Shown: piece after piece, positions 17,970 to 28,635 of the stretch | Numbering within the stretch: the stretch's first letter is position 1 | Layout of the letters: each line of letters starts with the position of its first letter | Origin: Streptococcus sp. Marseille-Q6470 | GTDB taxonomy: Bacteria; Bacillota; Bacilli; Lactobacillales; Streptococcaceae | Assembly (NCBI RefSeq): GCF_946902905.1 | Contig: NZ_OX336385.1 | Coordinates: 1,360,501 to 1,424,500 of the forward strand | Reading direction: 5' to 3' | Length of the DNA stretch: 64,000 nt | Translations under genes and position numbers: made by a program | Notes under the pieces: model-generated | Told to the model about the DNA's origin: nothing | Seen by the model: only the letters and a program-made list of their open reading frames with translations | Database searches by the model: none

Positions 17970-18527
17970 CTACTCCCCCCACTCACTCTTCAGCAAGCCA
18001 TATATGAGACTGTCACAACGACTGCCTTGGGCATCTTTGCGGTCTCGAATGCGAGCTTCAAGAGTGAAACCAAGCTTTTCTGCGACTCGTTGACTTTGGA
18101 CATTGTAGCCAAAGCAGACCAGTTCAATCTTGTGAAGGCCTAAATCTTTAAAACCTAGGTCAATCAAGGCTCGCGCTGCTTCTGGTACATAACCACGACC
18201 CCAATAGTCTGGGTGCAAGGTATAGCCAATCTCCAGCACATCGTCTTCGTGGCGGTGGTTGAAATCAACAGAGCCGATGATGGTATCGGTTCCTTTGACC
18301 ACAATGCCGTAACCAGCTGGGAGATTGTCCTTTTGATTGCGCTCGGGAAGGATATGCTCTAGATAGTAAATCTCATCATCCAAGGTCTTGACGGGTGGAA
18401 ATCCTGCTGGATAAGAGACTTCTGGGAGACTAGCGTAGGCATAGATTTCCTCCGCATCCGCCACTGTACGGACTCGTAAGACCAGACGCTCCGTCTCGAT
18501 TCGTTCAGGTAACTCAGCTCTTGTCAT
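17970..18527 (-). CDS. GNAT acetyltransferase (RimJ/RimL type)
   Basis: 185 residues from the ATG at 18527, which has GAGGAAA upstream; the ATG overlaps the end of the flavin reductase gene by 14 bases. RimJ/L-like start (ERIETERLVLRVR) and the acetyl-CoA loop in EIGYTLHPDYWGRGYVPEAARALIDLGF, followed by VAEKLGFTLEARIRDR. It transfers an acetyl group to a protein N-terminus or small amine; substrate unknown. It is the second gene behind the T-box leader. Confidence 0.88.
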   Translation of the reverse strand: MTRAELPERIETERLVLRVRTVADAEEIYAYASLPEVSYPAGFPPVKTLDDEIYYLEHILPERNQKDNLPAGYGIVVKGTDTIIGSVDFNHRHEDDVLEIGYTLHPDYWGRGYVPEAARALIDLGFKDLGLHKIELVCFGYNVQSQRVAEKLGFTLEARIRDRKDAQGSRCDSLIYGLLKSEWGE

Positions 18528-19092
18528 CTTTTTTCCTCGCTTTCTTGATAAAGCTTCCCATGGGGTCAACTCTATCATCTAGATAACGGTAAACACGCTG
18601 ATGGCCGTCCCCCATAAAGTAAGTCGGTGCAAAGCAGTCATTTTTAAAATGGCCTTTATCGTCCAAGAGTTCCGGATCAACCAGTCGTTCAAGGATCTTA
18701 GCAAAGATATGGCAGATGCCATCTTCCTCGATGATCCGATCCACCTGACAGTCCAATACGACGGGGCAAGCCTCTAAAATAGGTGCTTGTGTCAGTTTAG
18801 AAGGTTGAAAATCTAAGCCGAGTTTGGCAATCTTTTCACGGTGACTAATAAAACCAGCCTGCTCCATCTCGATCATGAGGTTTTCATCAGGAATGTTCAC
18901 GGTGAATTGTTGATAATACTTAATCTGATCTGCTACATTTTCCTCAGCACCAACTCCAATAACTAACCAATCTCCCAGACTATAAGAGGAACTGCAGGTC
19001 GTGATATTGTGCCCAAAGTTCTGGTCCTGATAGCCCAAGATGAAGATAGGAAAACCGTAGTAGAGTTTGCTGGTTTTGAAAGATTGTTTCAT
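18514..19092 (-). CDS. Flavin reductase-like FMN-binding protein
   Basis: 192 residues. The fold family is suggested by the N-terminal PIFILGYQDQNFGHNITTCSSSYSLGDWLVIGV and by the central region EACPVVLDCQVDRIIEEDGICHIFAKILE, both typical of flavin-reductase-like domain proteins. It probably binds FMN and takes part in an unknown reduction. It is the first gene after the T-box leader, with AGGAGGTT before the ATG. Why it shares an operon with valS is not apparent from the sequence. Confidence 0.82.
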   Translation of the reverse strand: MKQSFKTSKLYYGFPIFILGYQDQNFGHNITTCSSSYSLGDWLVIGVGAEENVADQIKYYQQFTVNIPDENLMIEMEQAGFISHREKIAKLGLDFQPSKLTQAPILEACPVVLDCQVDRIIEEDGICHIFAKILERLVDPELLDDKGHFKNDCFAPTYFMGDGHQRVYRYLDDRVDPMGSFIKKARKKDDKS

Positions 19093-19109
19093 GACAACCT
19101 CCTTTTGCT

Positions 19110-19310
19110 AGGCCGCAACAAAAAAATCGCCCCTGTCATTAATTTGACAGGGACGAATGTGTTTATCCGCGGTACCACCCAATTTCGGGCAGAGCCCGCA
19201 ACTTTGTTTATTTCATTTTCATCCATTAGCAACCAGTTTTGACACATTTGTGGACTTCTCAGCACCGCCACTTTCTGTAAAATGTGGGATTCAAAACACC
19301 TCTAATGGCT
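19110..19310 (-). ncRNA. T-box leader, probable tRNA-Val sensor
   Basis: On the minus strand the T-box core GGGTGGTACCGCG lies at 19168-19180. A terminator hairpin follows (CGTCCCTGTCA, loop, TGACAGGGGCG and a T run, about 19111-19155). The base of stem I is CCATTAG pairing with CTAATGG. The triplet just before the 3' arm is GUU followed by G, the position and context expected of a specifier codon, so valine. Downstream come flavin reductase, GNAT, the RES-like gene and valS. Confidence 0.9.
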
Positions 19311-19312
19311 TT

Positions 19313-19341
19313 ATTTTAACAAGTTTTTCACGGAAATGCAA
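19313..19341 (-). promoter_or_regulatory. Promoter of the T-box transcript
   Basis: On the minus strand TTGCAT (19341-19336), 17 bp, TAAAAT (19318-19313). Transcription should start near 19306. Confidence 0.75.
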
Positions 19342-19354
19342 GGGACAAGAAAGA

Positions 19355-19750
19355 TTACTTGAACTTGATGCCGTTTTCTTTTAATTTCTTGATTGTAGCT
19401 GGACCGATTCCTTTCAAAGCAAGGAGTTCTTTTTCTGTCCAGTTTTTGAAGTCAGCAGCAGACTTGATTCCTTCATCGTAGAAAGTTTTAGCACGGTCAA
19501 GTGGAAGTCCGCCTAAGTTAGCTGCGAAATCTTCAACAGAAGTTGTAACCTTTTGGGCTTGCTCTTTAGTTGCTTCTACAGCTTTTTCTACTTGCTTAGA
19601 GACAGCTTTTCCAGCCTCGCTTGCTGCTTTTTCAGCATGCTTCACAACTTTTTTTGTTTCTTCGACAACCTTGTTTACTGCGTTTGAAAGTGCGCCTGAG
19701 CGACGAAGACTGTTTCTTAATTGTTTTTTACGTTGTAGTTTTTTTGACAT
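19355..19750 (-). CDS. Helix-hairpin-helix protein with basic coiled N-terminus
   Basis: 131 residues. A basic start (MSKKLQRKKQLRNSLRRS) leads to a long Ala/Lys/Glu helix (about 25-70) and a C-terminal domain ending in LLALKGIGPATIKKLKENGI, a helix-hairpin-helix DNA-binding motif of the type in RuvA or RNA polymerase alpha. It may be a small DNA-binding or nucleoid protein; function unknown. Single gene on the minus strand, divergent from uppS, with GAAAGGAT before the ATG. No clear terminator separates it from the T-box promoter. Confidence 0.78.
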   Translation of the reverse strand: MSKKLQRKKQLRNSLRRSGALSNAVNKVVEETKKVVKHAEKAASEAGKAVSKQVEKAVEATKEQAQKVTTSVEDFAANLGGLPLDRAKTFYDEGIKSAADFKNWTEKELLALKGIGPATIKKLKENGIKFK

Positions 19751-19809
19751 GATAAGATCCTTTCAATAAAAAACCCCTGTGACTGAACAAGGATAAATCT
19801 TTATGTTTT

Positions 19810-19838
19810 ATTGTACCAACTTTCTCCGTGAAATGCAA
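19810..19838 (-). promoter_or_regulatory. Promoter of the helix-hairpin-helix gene
   Basis: On the minus strand TTGCAT (19838-19833), 17 bp, TACAAT (19815-19810). Its -35 region (CCTTGCATTTC) is the same as in the T-box promoter at 19313-19341. Confidence 0.7.
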
Positions 19839-19925
19839 GGCTTGTTAGTTTAGAAAGATAGGAGTTCTATAGGGAATTCCGACTTAGAATAAGAGAATAT
19901 GATAGAAGAAAAGCGAAAAATATGG

Positions 19926-19931
19926 TATAAT
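19926..19931 (+). promoter_or_regulatory. Extended -10 promoter of the uppS operon
   Basis: TGGTATAAT with no clear -35; the uppS ATG lies 32 bases downstream. Confidence 0.6.
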
Positions 19932-19963
19932 GAAACGATAGATTTTTGAATAGGAATACAATC

Positions 19964-20716
19964 ATGTTTGGATTTTTAAAAAAAGATAAAGTAACAGAAA
20001 CACCAGCAGTGGTGCCAGCACATATCGGAGTTATCATGGATGGGAATGGTCGTTGGGCTAAAAAACGGATGCAGCCACGTGTCTTTGGGCATAAGGCTGG
20101 GATGGATGCTCTGAGAACGGTAGCCATTGCTGCTAGTGATATGGGTGTCAAGGCTATGACTGTTTATGCCTTCTCTACTGAAAATTGGACACGTCCAGAC
20201 CAGGAAGTCAAGTTTATCATGAACTTGCCTGTTGAATTTTATGATAAGTATGTCCCCGAATTGCACCAAAAGAACATGAAGATCCAAATGATTGGGGAAA
20301 CCGATCGCTTGCCAAAACAAACTTTTGAATCTTTGAAAAAAGCGGAAGAGTTGACCAAGTTAAACACAGGTTTGATTCTCAACTTTGCCCTTAATTACGG
20401 TGGACGAGCTGAGATTACACAAGCGGTCAAGTTGATTGCACAGGATGTTTTGGATGCTAAGGTGAATCCAGGCGATATTACAGAAGAGTTGATTGGGGAA
20501 TACCTCTTTACAGGGCATTTGCCTAAGGTCTTGCGCGACCCGGACTTAATCATTCGAACGAGTGGAGAGCTTCGCTTGAGCAATTTCTTGCCTTGGCAAG
20601 CAGCTTATAGTGAACTTTATTTCACAGATGTTTTGTGGCCTGACTTTGATGAGGAAGCTTTGAAAGAAGCTATTGCAGAGTATAATCGCCGCAATCGTCG
20701 ATTTGGAGGAGTATAG
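19964..20716 (+). CDS. uppS: Undecaprenyl diphosphate synthase
   Basis: 250 residues from the ATG at 19964 (AGGAATAC upstream); a TTG at 19946 is less likely. The cis-prenyltransferase motif HIGVIMDGNGRWAKKR has catalytic Asp26, and the C-terminal RTSGELRLSNFLPWQAAYSE motif is complete. It builds the C55 lipid carrier for peptidoglycan and teichoic acid synthesis from farnesyl diphosphate. First gene of uppS-cdsA-rseP-proS, a conserved streptococcal operon. Confidence 0.97.
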   Translation: MFGFLKKDKVTETPAVVPAHIGVIMDGNGRWAKKRMQPRVFGHKAGMDALRTVAIAASDMGVKAMTVYAFSTENWTRPDQEVKFIMNLPVEFYDKYVPELHQKNMKIQMIGETDRLPKQTFESLKKAEELTKLNTGLILNFALNYGGRAEITQAVKLIAQDVLDAKVNPGDITEELIGEYLFTGHLPKVLRDPDLIIRTSGELRLSNFLPWQAAYSELYFTDVLWPDFDEEALKEAIAEYNRRNRRFGGV

Positions 20717-20723
20717 GAACATT

Positions 20724-21527
20724 ATGAAAAAGGACTTATTAAAGAGGACCATATTTGCCGCTCTGGCATTAGCAATCTTTATCCCACTCTTGGTGATTGG
20801 TGGGCTTTGGTTACAGATTGCTATGGGACTTCTAGCTATGCTAGGGGTGAACGAGTTGCTTCAGATGAAAGGGTTAAACACCATGACTCCTGAGGGGTTG
20901 CTGACCTTGTTAGCGACTTTCGCACTGACAATCCCCCTAGAAAACTACTTGACATTTTTACCTGTAGATGGGAATGTTGTCGCATATGGTGTTGTGATTT
21001 TTACCATGTTAGGTTGCACTGTTTTTAGCAAGAATTATACCATTGAAGATGCTGTATACCCGATTGCTATGAGTTTCTATGTTGGTTTTGGATTCAATGC
21101 TTTAGTGGATGCTCGAATCGCAGGTTTGGATAAAGCTCTCTTGGCCCTCTGTATCGTATGGGCAACTGATAGTGGTGCTTACTTGGTCGGAATGAATTTC
21201 GGTAAGAGAAGATTGGCTCCGAGAGTCTCTCCGAACAAATCAATCGAGGGAGCCTTTGGTGGAATTTTAGCTGCCATGCTTGTCACTCTTATCTTTATGT
21301 TAGTGGATAGTACGGTTGCCCTTCCTTATGGCATTTACAAAATGATGCTCTTTGCCATTTTCTTTAGTATTGCAGGTCAATTGGGTGACTTGATTGAGAG
21401 TGCCATGAAACGCCATTTTGGAGTCAAGGATTCAGGCTTCTTTATCCCAGGCCATGGTGGAGTACTGGATCGCTTTGATTCTATGTTGGCTGTTTTCCCT
21501 ATTATGCACCTCTTTGGCTTATTTTAA
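20724..21527 (+). CDS. cdsA: Phosphatidate cytidylyltransferase
   Basis: 267 residues from the ATG at 20724, seven bases after uppS. About eight transmembrane helices. The CDP-diglyceride synthase signature is at the C-terminus: SPNKSIEGAFGG, then VKDSGFFIPGHGGVLDRFDS. It makes CDP-diacylglycerol from phosphatidate and CTP, the entry to phosphatidylglycerol and cardiolipin. Its position between uppS and rseP is conserved in streptococci. Confidence 0.96.
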   Translation: MKKDLLKRTIFAALALAIFIPLLVIGGLWLQIAMGLLAMLGVNELLQMKGLNTMTPEGLLTLLATFALTIPLENYLTFLPVDGNVVAYGVVIFTMLGCTVFSKNYTIEDAVYPIAMSFYVGFGFNALVDARIAGLDKALLALCIVWATDSGAYLVGMNFGKRRLAPRVSPNKSIEGAFGGILAAMLVTLIFMLVDSTVALPYGIYKMMLFAIFFSIAGQLGDLIESAMKRHFGVKDSGFFIPGHGGVLDRFDSMLAVFPIMHLFGLF

Positions 21528-21548
21528 GGAAAGGTGAATAGATATTAA

Positions 21549-22805
21549 ATGTTAGGATTATTAACCTTTATCCTTGTTTTTGGAATTATCGTGGTGGTTC
21601 ACGAGTTCGGACATTTTTACTTTGCTAAGAAGTCTGGCATTTTCGTTCGTGAATTTGCCATCGGAATGGGTCCAAAAATCTTTGCCCATATCGGGAAAGA
21701 TGGGACAGCTTACACGATTCGTCTCCTACCGCTTGGTGGGTATGTCCGCATGGCAGGTTGGGGCGAGGATACCACAGAGATTAAGACAGGAACTCCTGTT
21801 AGTTTAACTTTGGCTGAAGATGGCAAGGTGAAGCGCATCAATCTTTCTGGTAAGAAGGTCGACCAAACGGCTCTTCCGATGCAGGTAACCCAATATGACT
21901 TTGAGGATAAACTCTTTATCACAGGTCTGGTTTTGGAAGAGGAGAAGACCTTCTCTGTAGACCATGATGCAACTATCGTGGAAGCTGACGGAACGGAAGT
22001 TCGTATCGCTCCGCTAGATGTTCAGTATCAAAATGCGACTGTCTGGGGCAAGTTGATTACCAACTTTGCAGGTCCTATGAATAACTTTATTCTAGGAGTT
22101 ATCGTCTTTTGGATTTTGATTTTCATGCAGGGTGGCGTTCGTGATACGCAAAGCAATAACTTTAGTATCATCCCTGATAGCGCGATTGCTAAGGCCGGTG
22201 TTGAAAATACTGCCCAAATCACTAAAGTCGGTTCACACGAAATTAGTAACTGGCAAGATTTGATTCAGGCTGTTGAAGCAGAGACCAAGGACAAAACAGC
22301 ACCTGTATTGGATGTAACAGTCTCTGAAAATGGAACTGAGAAGCAAGTCAGTGTGACCCCTGAGGAAAACCAAGGTCGCTATATTCTAGGTGTTCAACCG
22401 AGACTCAAATCAGATATCTGGTCTATGTTTGTAGGTGGATTTACTAGTGCGGCTGACTCAGCCTTGCGCATTCTCAATGCATTGAAGAGCTTGATTTTCC
22501 AGCCTGATTTGAATAAATTGGGTGGACCTGTTGCTATCTTTAAGGCAAGTAGTGATGCTGCTAAAAATGGTCTTGAGAATGTTTTGTTCTTCTTGGCTAT
22601 GATTTCCATCAATATCGGTATTTTCAACTTGATTCCTATCCCGGCACTAGACGGTGGTAAAATCGTGCTCAACATCATCGAAGCCATTCGCCGTAAACCG
22701 CTGAAACAAGAAATTGAAACCTATGTTACTCTAGTTGGAGTTGTGATTATGGTTGTCTTGATGATCGCCGTGACTTGGAACGACATCATGCGTACCTTCT
22801 TTTAA
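21549..22805 (+). CDS. rseP: Site-2 intramembrane metalloprotease RseP/Eep
   Basis: 418 residues. Zinc-binding HEFGH at 18-22 in the first transmembrane helix and the [13 protein letters not shown] motif near residue 375 in a later helix, with a PDZ-like domain between them (about 190-280). Members cut signal peptides or regulators inside the membrane; in streptococci and enterococci (Eep) they process lipoprotein signal peptides and peptide pheromones. AGGAAAGGTG precedes the ATG. Third gene of the operon. Confidence 0.95.
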   Translation: MLGLLTFILVFGIIVVVHEFGHFYFAKKSGIFVREFAIGMGPKIFAHIGKDGTAYTIRLLPLGGYVRMAGWGEDTTEIKTGTPVSLTLAEDGKVKRINLSGKKVDQTALPMQVTQYDFEDKLFITGLVLEEEKTFSVDHDATIVEADGTEVRIAPLDVQYQNATVWGKLITNFAGPMNNFILGVIVFWILIFMQGGVRDTQSNNFSIIPDSAIAKAGVENTAQITKVGSHEISNWQDLIQAVEAETKDKTAPVLDVTVSENGTEKQVSVTPEENQGRYILGVQPRLKSDIWSMFVGGFTSAADSALRILNALKSLIFQPDLNKLGGPVAIFKASSDAAKNGLENVLFFLAMISINIGIFNLIPIPALDGGKIVLNIIEAIRRKPLKQEIETYVTLVGVVIMVVLMIAVTWNDIMRTFF

Positions 22806-22812
22806 GAATTAG

Positions 22813-24675
<1,863 letters not shown>

Positions 24676-24691
24676 AATCTATAATCAGAAG

Positions 24692-24734
24692 AAAAACAAG
24701 ACAAAAATGTAACTAGTTTTTGCCTTGTTTTTTC
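24692..24734 (+). terminator. Terminator of the uppS-proS operon
   Basis: AAACAAGACAAAAA pairs with TTTTTGCCTTGTTT apart from one mismatch, followed by a T run. Confidence 0.8.
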
Positions 24735-24783
24735 TTTATAATGAGAGAAAGTAAACATTAAAATCGTAAAAAGAGGTAGTGCT

Positions 24784-26163
24784 ATGCTAAAATTTCCAAA
24801 GGATTTTGTCTGGGGTTCCTCAACTTCTGGGCCACAGACAGAGGGGCGAGTGCCTGGTGACGGAAAGGGAGATAATCTCTGGGATTATTGGTACCAAGTA
24901 GAACCAAATCGCTACTACAATGGGATTGGACCAGACAAAACATCGACCTTTTATGAAAATTGGGAAAAAGATATCGAACTATTGTTAGAATCAGGTCATA
25001 CAGCCTTTCGGACTTCAATCCAGTGGTCTCGTATTTTCCCACAGGGTCGTGGTGAAGTCAATCCTCAAGGTGTGGCTTTCTACCGTCAGGTCTTTGAAGC
25101 TATTAAGGCCAAGGGAATCCGTCTCTTAGTCAATCTTTATCACTTTGATCTGCCTTTTGCCCTTCAAGAAGATGGCGATGGTTGGGAAAATAAGGCGACC
25201 ATCAAGGCTTATGAAGACTATGCGCGTTTCTGTTTTGAAACTTATGGAGGCTTGGTAGACCAATGGATTACCTTCAATGAGCCTATCGTTCCTGTAGAGT
25301 TTGGCTATTTCTATGATGCCCATTATCCTCATAAGGTAGATGCCAAAGCAGCGGTTCAGGTAGCCTATAACACTCAACTGGCCAGCACTCTTGCAGTGAA
25401 GACTTGTCACGAAATTCTGCCAAATTCTAAGATTGGGATTGTCCTCAACTTGACACCAGCTTATCCACGTAGTCAACATCCTGCGGATGTGAAAGCTGCT
25501 CGTATAGCAGATCTCTTTCAAGCGCAATCTTTCTTAGATCCATCAGTCTTGGGAACTTATCCAGAAGAACTAGTGGAAATTTTAGCTGAGCATAATTTGC
25601 TGCCAGATTCTACAGCTGAGGAGTTGGAACTTATTCGTGAGTACACAGTAGATTTTCTTGGAGTCAACTACTACCAGCCTTTGCGTGTCATGGCGCCGCG
25701 TTTTGCTAAGCATCCTGACAGCCCGCTTTTGCCAGAGCATTTCTATGAACCTTACGTCATGCCCGGTCGTAAGATCAATCCGCACCGTGGTTGGGAAATC
25801 TACGAGCAAGGAATTTATGACATTGCCCAAAACATCAAGGAAAACTATGGCAATATTGAGTGGATGTTGACAGAGAATGGGATGGGCGTTGAAGGTGAAG
25901 ATAAATTCCGCGAAAATGGAATGATTCAGGATGATTACCGTATTGACTTTGTCAAAGGTCACCTTCGTGAGCTTCATCGTGCCATCGAAGACGGTGCCAA
26001 CTGTAAAGGCTACTTGATCTGGACCTTCATCGATTGCTGGTCATGGCTCAATAGCTATAAAAACCGTTATGGTTTAGTCGAGCTTGACCTTGAAACGCAA
26101 GAACGACGATTGAAAAAATCAGGCCACTGGTTCAAAGAACTCAGTGACAATAATGGATTTTAA
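24784..26163 (+). CDS. Glycoside hydrolase family 1 beta-glucosidase (probably 6-phospho)
   Basis: 459 residues, full GH1 length. The acid/base Glu166 is in TFNEP and the nucleophile Glu364 in TENG. The N-terminus FPKDFVWGSSTSGPQTEG is the substrate-binding signature. Streptococcal GH1 enzymes of this subtype usually hydrolyse 6-phospho-beta-glucosides delivered by a PTS, but no PTS gene adjoins it here. A TATAAT lies at about 24736-24741. The proS-GH1 neighbourhood is also found in pneumococcus. Strong terminator after it. Confidence 0.9.
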   Translation: MLKFPKDFVWGSSTSGPQTEGRVPGDGKGDNLWDYWYQVEPNRYYNGIGPDKTSTFYENWEKDIELLLESGHTAFRTSIQWSRIFPQGRGEVNPQGVAFYRQVFEAIKAKGIRLLVNLYHFDLPFALQEDGDGWENKATIKAYEDYARFCFETYGGLVDQWITFNEPIVPVEFGYFYDAHYPHKVDAKAAVQVAYNTQLASTLAVKTCHEILPNSKIGIVLNLTPAYPRSQHPADVKAARIADLFQAQSFLDPSVLGTYPEELVEILAEHNLLPDSTAEELELIREYTVDFLGVNYYQPLRVMAPRFAKHPDSPLLPEHFYEPYVMPGRKINPHRGWEIYEQGIYDIAQNIKENYGNIEWMLTENGMGVEGEDKFRENGMIQDDYRIDFVKGHLRELHRAIEDGANCKGYLIWTFIDCWSWLNSYKNRYGLVELDLETQERRLKKSGHWFKELSDNNGF

Positions 26164-26183
26164 GCAACTTTTTATATAGATTC

Positions 26184-26233
26184 AAAAAACCATTGGAAAT
26201 AAAGCTCTCTGAGAGAGTTTCCAATGGTTTTTC
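26184..26233. terminator. Bidirectional terminator between the GH1 and rhomboid genes
   Basis: AAAAAACCATTGGAAA and TTTCCAATGGTTTTT form a perfect stem around an 18-nt segment with its own small hairpin (CTCTCTGAGAGAG). Confidence 0.9.
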
Positions 26234-26239
26234 TTGTTC

Positions 26240-26914
26240 TTAGAATAGTCCGATAAAAAGTAGTAGAGCTGATAAAGCAATAAAGGCTAGGGTTGCTAGA
26301 CCACGTTGGCCTGGGCTGTATATTTTTCGTTCTCCTCGGACTGGGAAGACGATAGCCAGTAATGCACCCCCGACAGCACCCCCGACATGCCCAGCAAGGC
26401 TGATACCAGGCATTAAAATACTACCCACTAGGTTGATGACTAAGAGGGAGAGGTAGGATTGACCAAGTTGTTGGAGATAGGGATTGCGTGAAGCATATCG
26501 GAGAACAACAATAGAGGCAAACATACCGTAGAGGGCAGTTGAAGCACCTGCAGTAATAGCATTGGGACTAAAAACTAGGACAAAGAGATTTCCCATCATA
26601 CCTGATAGAAGGTAGATAAAGAAAAACTGTTTGGAGCCAAAGATTTGCTCCATCTGGCGTCCCAAAAAGTAGAGGGATAGCATATTGACTAAAAAGTGCT
26701 GCAAGCCAATGTGGACAAAGGTTGCGGAGAATAAGCGCCAGATTTGTTCAGGCATGGCCTTGATAGCAGGGGGATACACAGCTCCGAATTTATACAAGGT
26801 GGCTGCGCTGGTATAGTTGAAACCACTGGTTAGAAACATGAGTACAAAAACCAGGGTTGTCACGAGTAGAAAGAAGCTCGTGACAGGATACCGACGATCA
26901 AAAATTTCTTTCAT
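26240..26914 (-). CDS. Rhomboid-family intramembrane serine protease
   Basis: 224 residues from the ATG at 26914 (GAGGAGGT upstream), overlapping the cyclo-ligase gene by 17 bases. Seven hydrophobic segments. The catalytic Ser is in AGASTALYGM and the His in SLAGHVGGAVGG; the family motif usually reads GxSG, so Thr replaces Gly after the Ser. The Asn side chain motif is in HFLVNMLSLY. It cleaves membrane proteins within the bilayer; natural substrate not known. Confidence 0.9.
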   Translation of the reverse strand: MKEIFDRRYPVTSFFLLVTTLVFVLMFLTSGFNYTSAATLYKFGAVYPPAIKAMPEQIWRLFSATFVHIGLQHFLVNMLSLYFLGRQMEQIFGSKQFFFIYLLSGMMGNLFVLVFSPNAITAGASTALYGMFASIVVLRYASRNPYLQQLGQSYLSLLVINLVGSILMPGISLAGHVGGAVGGALLAIVFPVRGERKIYSPGQRGLATLAFIALSALLLFIGLF

Positions 26915-27437
26915 AGATGAGTACCTCCTCAACAGGAATATCGTAGTGCTCAGGTTGAAAATTCTGAATCTGACATGGATAAATCGTACTAATAGTATGA
27001 CCTGGGAAACGCTCTAAGTAGCGGTCGTAATAGCCACCTCCATAGCCAACCCGATAGCCAGAAGTGTTGAAAGCCAAACCAGGAACATGAATCAGGTCAA
27101 TCTGAGAGGGTTCAAGGATTGTGAAGTCTCCTTGAGGTTCAAGAAGTCCAAAAGAATTTCTTTCGAGTTTCTCTGGTTCATATAGAACAAAGTCCATTTT
27201 TCCATGTGGATAGGTTTTGGGAATGAGGAGTGTCTTCCCATCTTTTTGAGCCTGTTCAATGAGTCTAGCTGTCTGAAATTCATGAGGGAAAGACAGGTAA
27301 GTGGCGATGGTTTTTGCTTCCTTGTAGAAGGGATGTAGAAGTAGTTGCTCATTCAACCAAGCGTCCATGACTTCCTTTTCTTCGGCTGATAGAGATTTGA
27401 GTTCTTGCAAGACCTGCTTGCGTAGGGCTTTTTTCAT
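26898..27437 (-). CDS. 5-formyltetrahydrofolate cyclo-ligase
   Basis: 179 residues. The signature GYRVGYGGGYYDRYLERF near residue 130-145 and the N-terminal KKALRKQVLQEL typify the family (YgfA/MTHFS). It converts 5-formyl-THF to 5,10-methenyl-THF with ATP, returning stored folate to the one-carbon pool. It lies three bases after the M20 deacetylase gene and overlaps the rhomboid gene, so the three are co-transcribed. Confidence 0.93.
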   Translation of the reverse strand: MKKALRKQVLQELKSLSAEEKEVMDAWLNEQLLLHPFYKEAKTIATYLSFPHEFQTARLIEQAQKDGKTLLIPKTYPHGKMDFVLYEPEKLERNSFGLLEPQGDFTILEPSQIDLIHVPGLAFNTSGYRVGYGGGYYDRYLERFPGHTISTIYPCQIQNFQPEHYDIPVEEVLIYERNF

Positions 27438-27440
27438 TGT

Positions 27441-28574
27441 TTACTCCGCAGCTTTCTTTGCTAAAAAGCTTGATACAGCCTCGACTCCAATTGCCAGAGC
27501 TTCTTCCTTATTAGGACTCATCTTTGGATGGTGAAGAGCATAGGGACTATCAATTCCAAGCCAGAACATGACACCGGGAACCTTGGAGAGAAGATAACCA
27601 AAGTCTTCTCCTGTCATGGCAGGTTCGATGTCGATTAGTTCAATTCCCTCTTTTTCATCAAAGAAGGTCATCAATTCTCGAGCTAATTCAGGGTTGTTTT
27701 CGACAGGTAGGTAACCTCCCTGCTTGAGTTCAACTTCCACATCCATATCAAAAGCAGCTGCGACACCTTCAGCGATGGCTTTGACACGTTTTTGAACTAA
27801 GAGGCTCATGCTATGTGTGAGAGCTCGAATGGTTCCATGCAAGAAAGCTGTATCAGCGATGACATTATTGGTTGTTCCAGCTTGAAAGACACCGAAAGTG
27901 ACGACAGCTCCCTCGATAGGATCAACATTACGGCTAACGACTGACTGAACTTGAGTGACAAAATAGCTAGCTGCAACCAGAGCGTCGTTTGCTTGATGTG
28001 GAAAGGCTGCGTGACCACCTTTACCCTTGAAGCGAATCTTGACTTCGCAAGTTCCTGCAAAGAGTGTATGGGTATTGGTCGCAATCTGTCCAACTTTTAG
28101 GTCTGGACGAACATGAAGCCCATAGAATTGGTCAGGCAACCAGTCGTCAAAGGCCCCGTCTTCATACATGAGCATGCCACCTGCTTCGTTTTCCTCGGCA
28201 GGTTGGAAGAGAAAGAGAAGGTTATTTTTTGGTTGTTTTTCTAAGGCACGCTCCAAGCTTCCGAGAGCAATTGTCATGTGGAAATCATGTCCGCAGGCAT
28301 GCATTCTTCCTTGGTGTTGAGAGGCAAAGGCAAGACCTGTTTGTTCAACGATTGGGAGTCCATCGATATCTGTCCGCCAACCGATGGTACGTTCTGGCTG
28401 ACTTCCCTGTAAATACACTAGAATACCTGTTTGCCAAGTACGAATCTGAACAAAATCCTTACCATCTGTTAATTTCTCAATGACATTGAGCAAATAAGCT
28501 TGAGTCTTGACTTCTTCTAAACCGATCTCAGGAATTTGGTGAAGATCGCGTCGAGTTTGAATCAAATCTAACAT
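27441..28574 (-). CDS. dapL: M20 amidohydrolase, N-acetyl-diaminopimelate deacetylase
   Basis: 377 residues of the M20D amidohydrolase family. The metal-binding region is [14 protein letters not shown] and [18 protein letters not shown], with the terminal [17 protein letters not shown]. The adjacent gene encodes tetrahydrodipicolinate N-acetyltransferase, which places this enzyme in the acetylase branch of lysine/diaminopimelate synthesis, removing acetate from N-acetyl-L,L-DAP. In streptococci the pathway supplies lysine for peptidoglycan. The assignment to DAP rests on context plus family. Confidence 0.88.
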   Translation of the reverse strand: MLDLIQTRRDLHQIPEIGLEEVKTQAYLLNVIEKLTDGKDFVQIRTWQTGILVYLQGSQPERTIGWRTDIDGLPIVEQTGLAFASQHQGRMHACGHDFHMTIALGSLERALEKQPKNNLLFLFQPAEENEAGGMLMYEDGAFDDWLPDQFYGLHVRPDLKVGQIATNTHTLFAGTCEVKIRFKGKGGHAAFPHQANDALVAASYFVTQVQSVVSRNVDPIEGAVVTFGVFQAGTTNNVIADTAFLHGTIRALTHSMSLLVQKRVKAIAEGVAAAFDMDVEVELKQGGYLPVENNPELARELMTFFDEKEGIELIDIEPAMTGEDFGYLLSKVPGVMFWLGIDSPYALHHPKMSPNKEEALAIGVEAVSSFLAKKAAE

Positions 28575-28597
28575 ATCTAATTTCCTTCTATTGATAC

Positions 28598-28628
28598 GAT
28601 AAAGAGGCTGGAAAAGTTTCCGCCTCTG
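28598..28628 (-). terminator. Hairpin between dapH and the deacetylase gene
   Basis: On the minus strand AGAGGCGGAAA, short loop, TTTCCAGCCTCTTTAT. The T run is short, so it may only attenuate transcription into the deacetylase. Confidence 0.6.
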
Positions 28629-28635
28629 TTACTAT

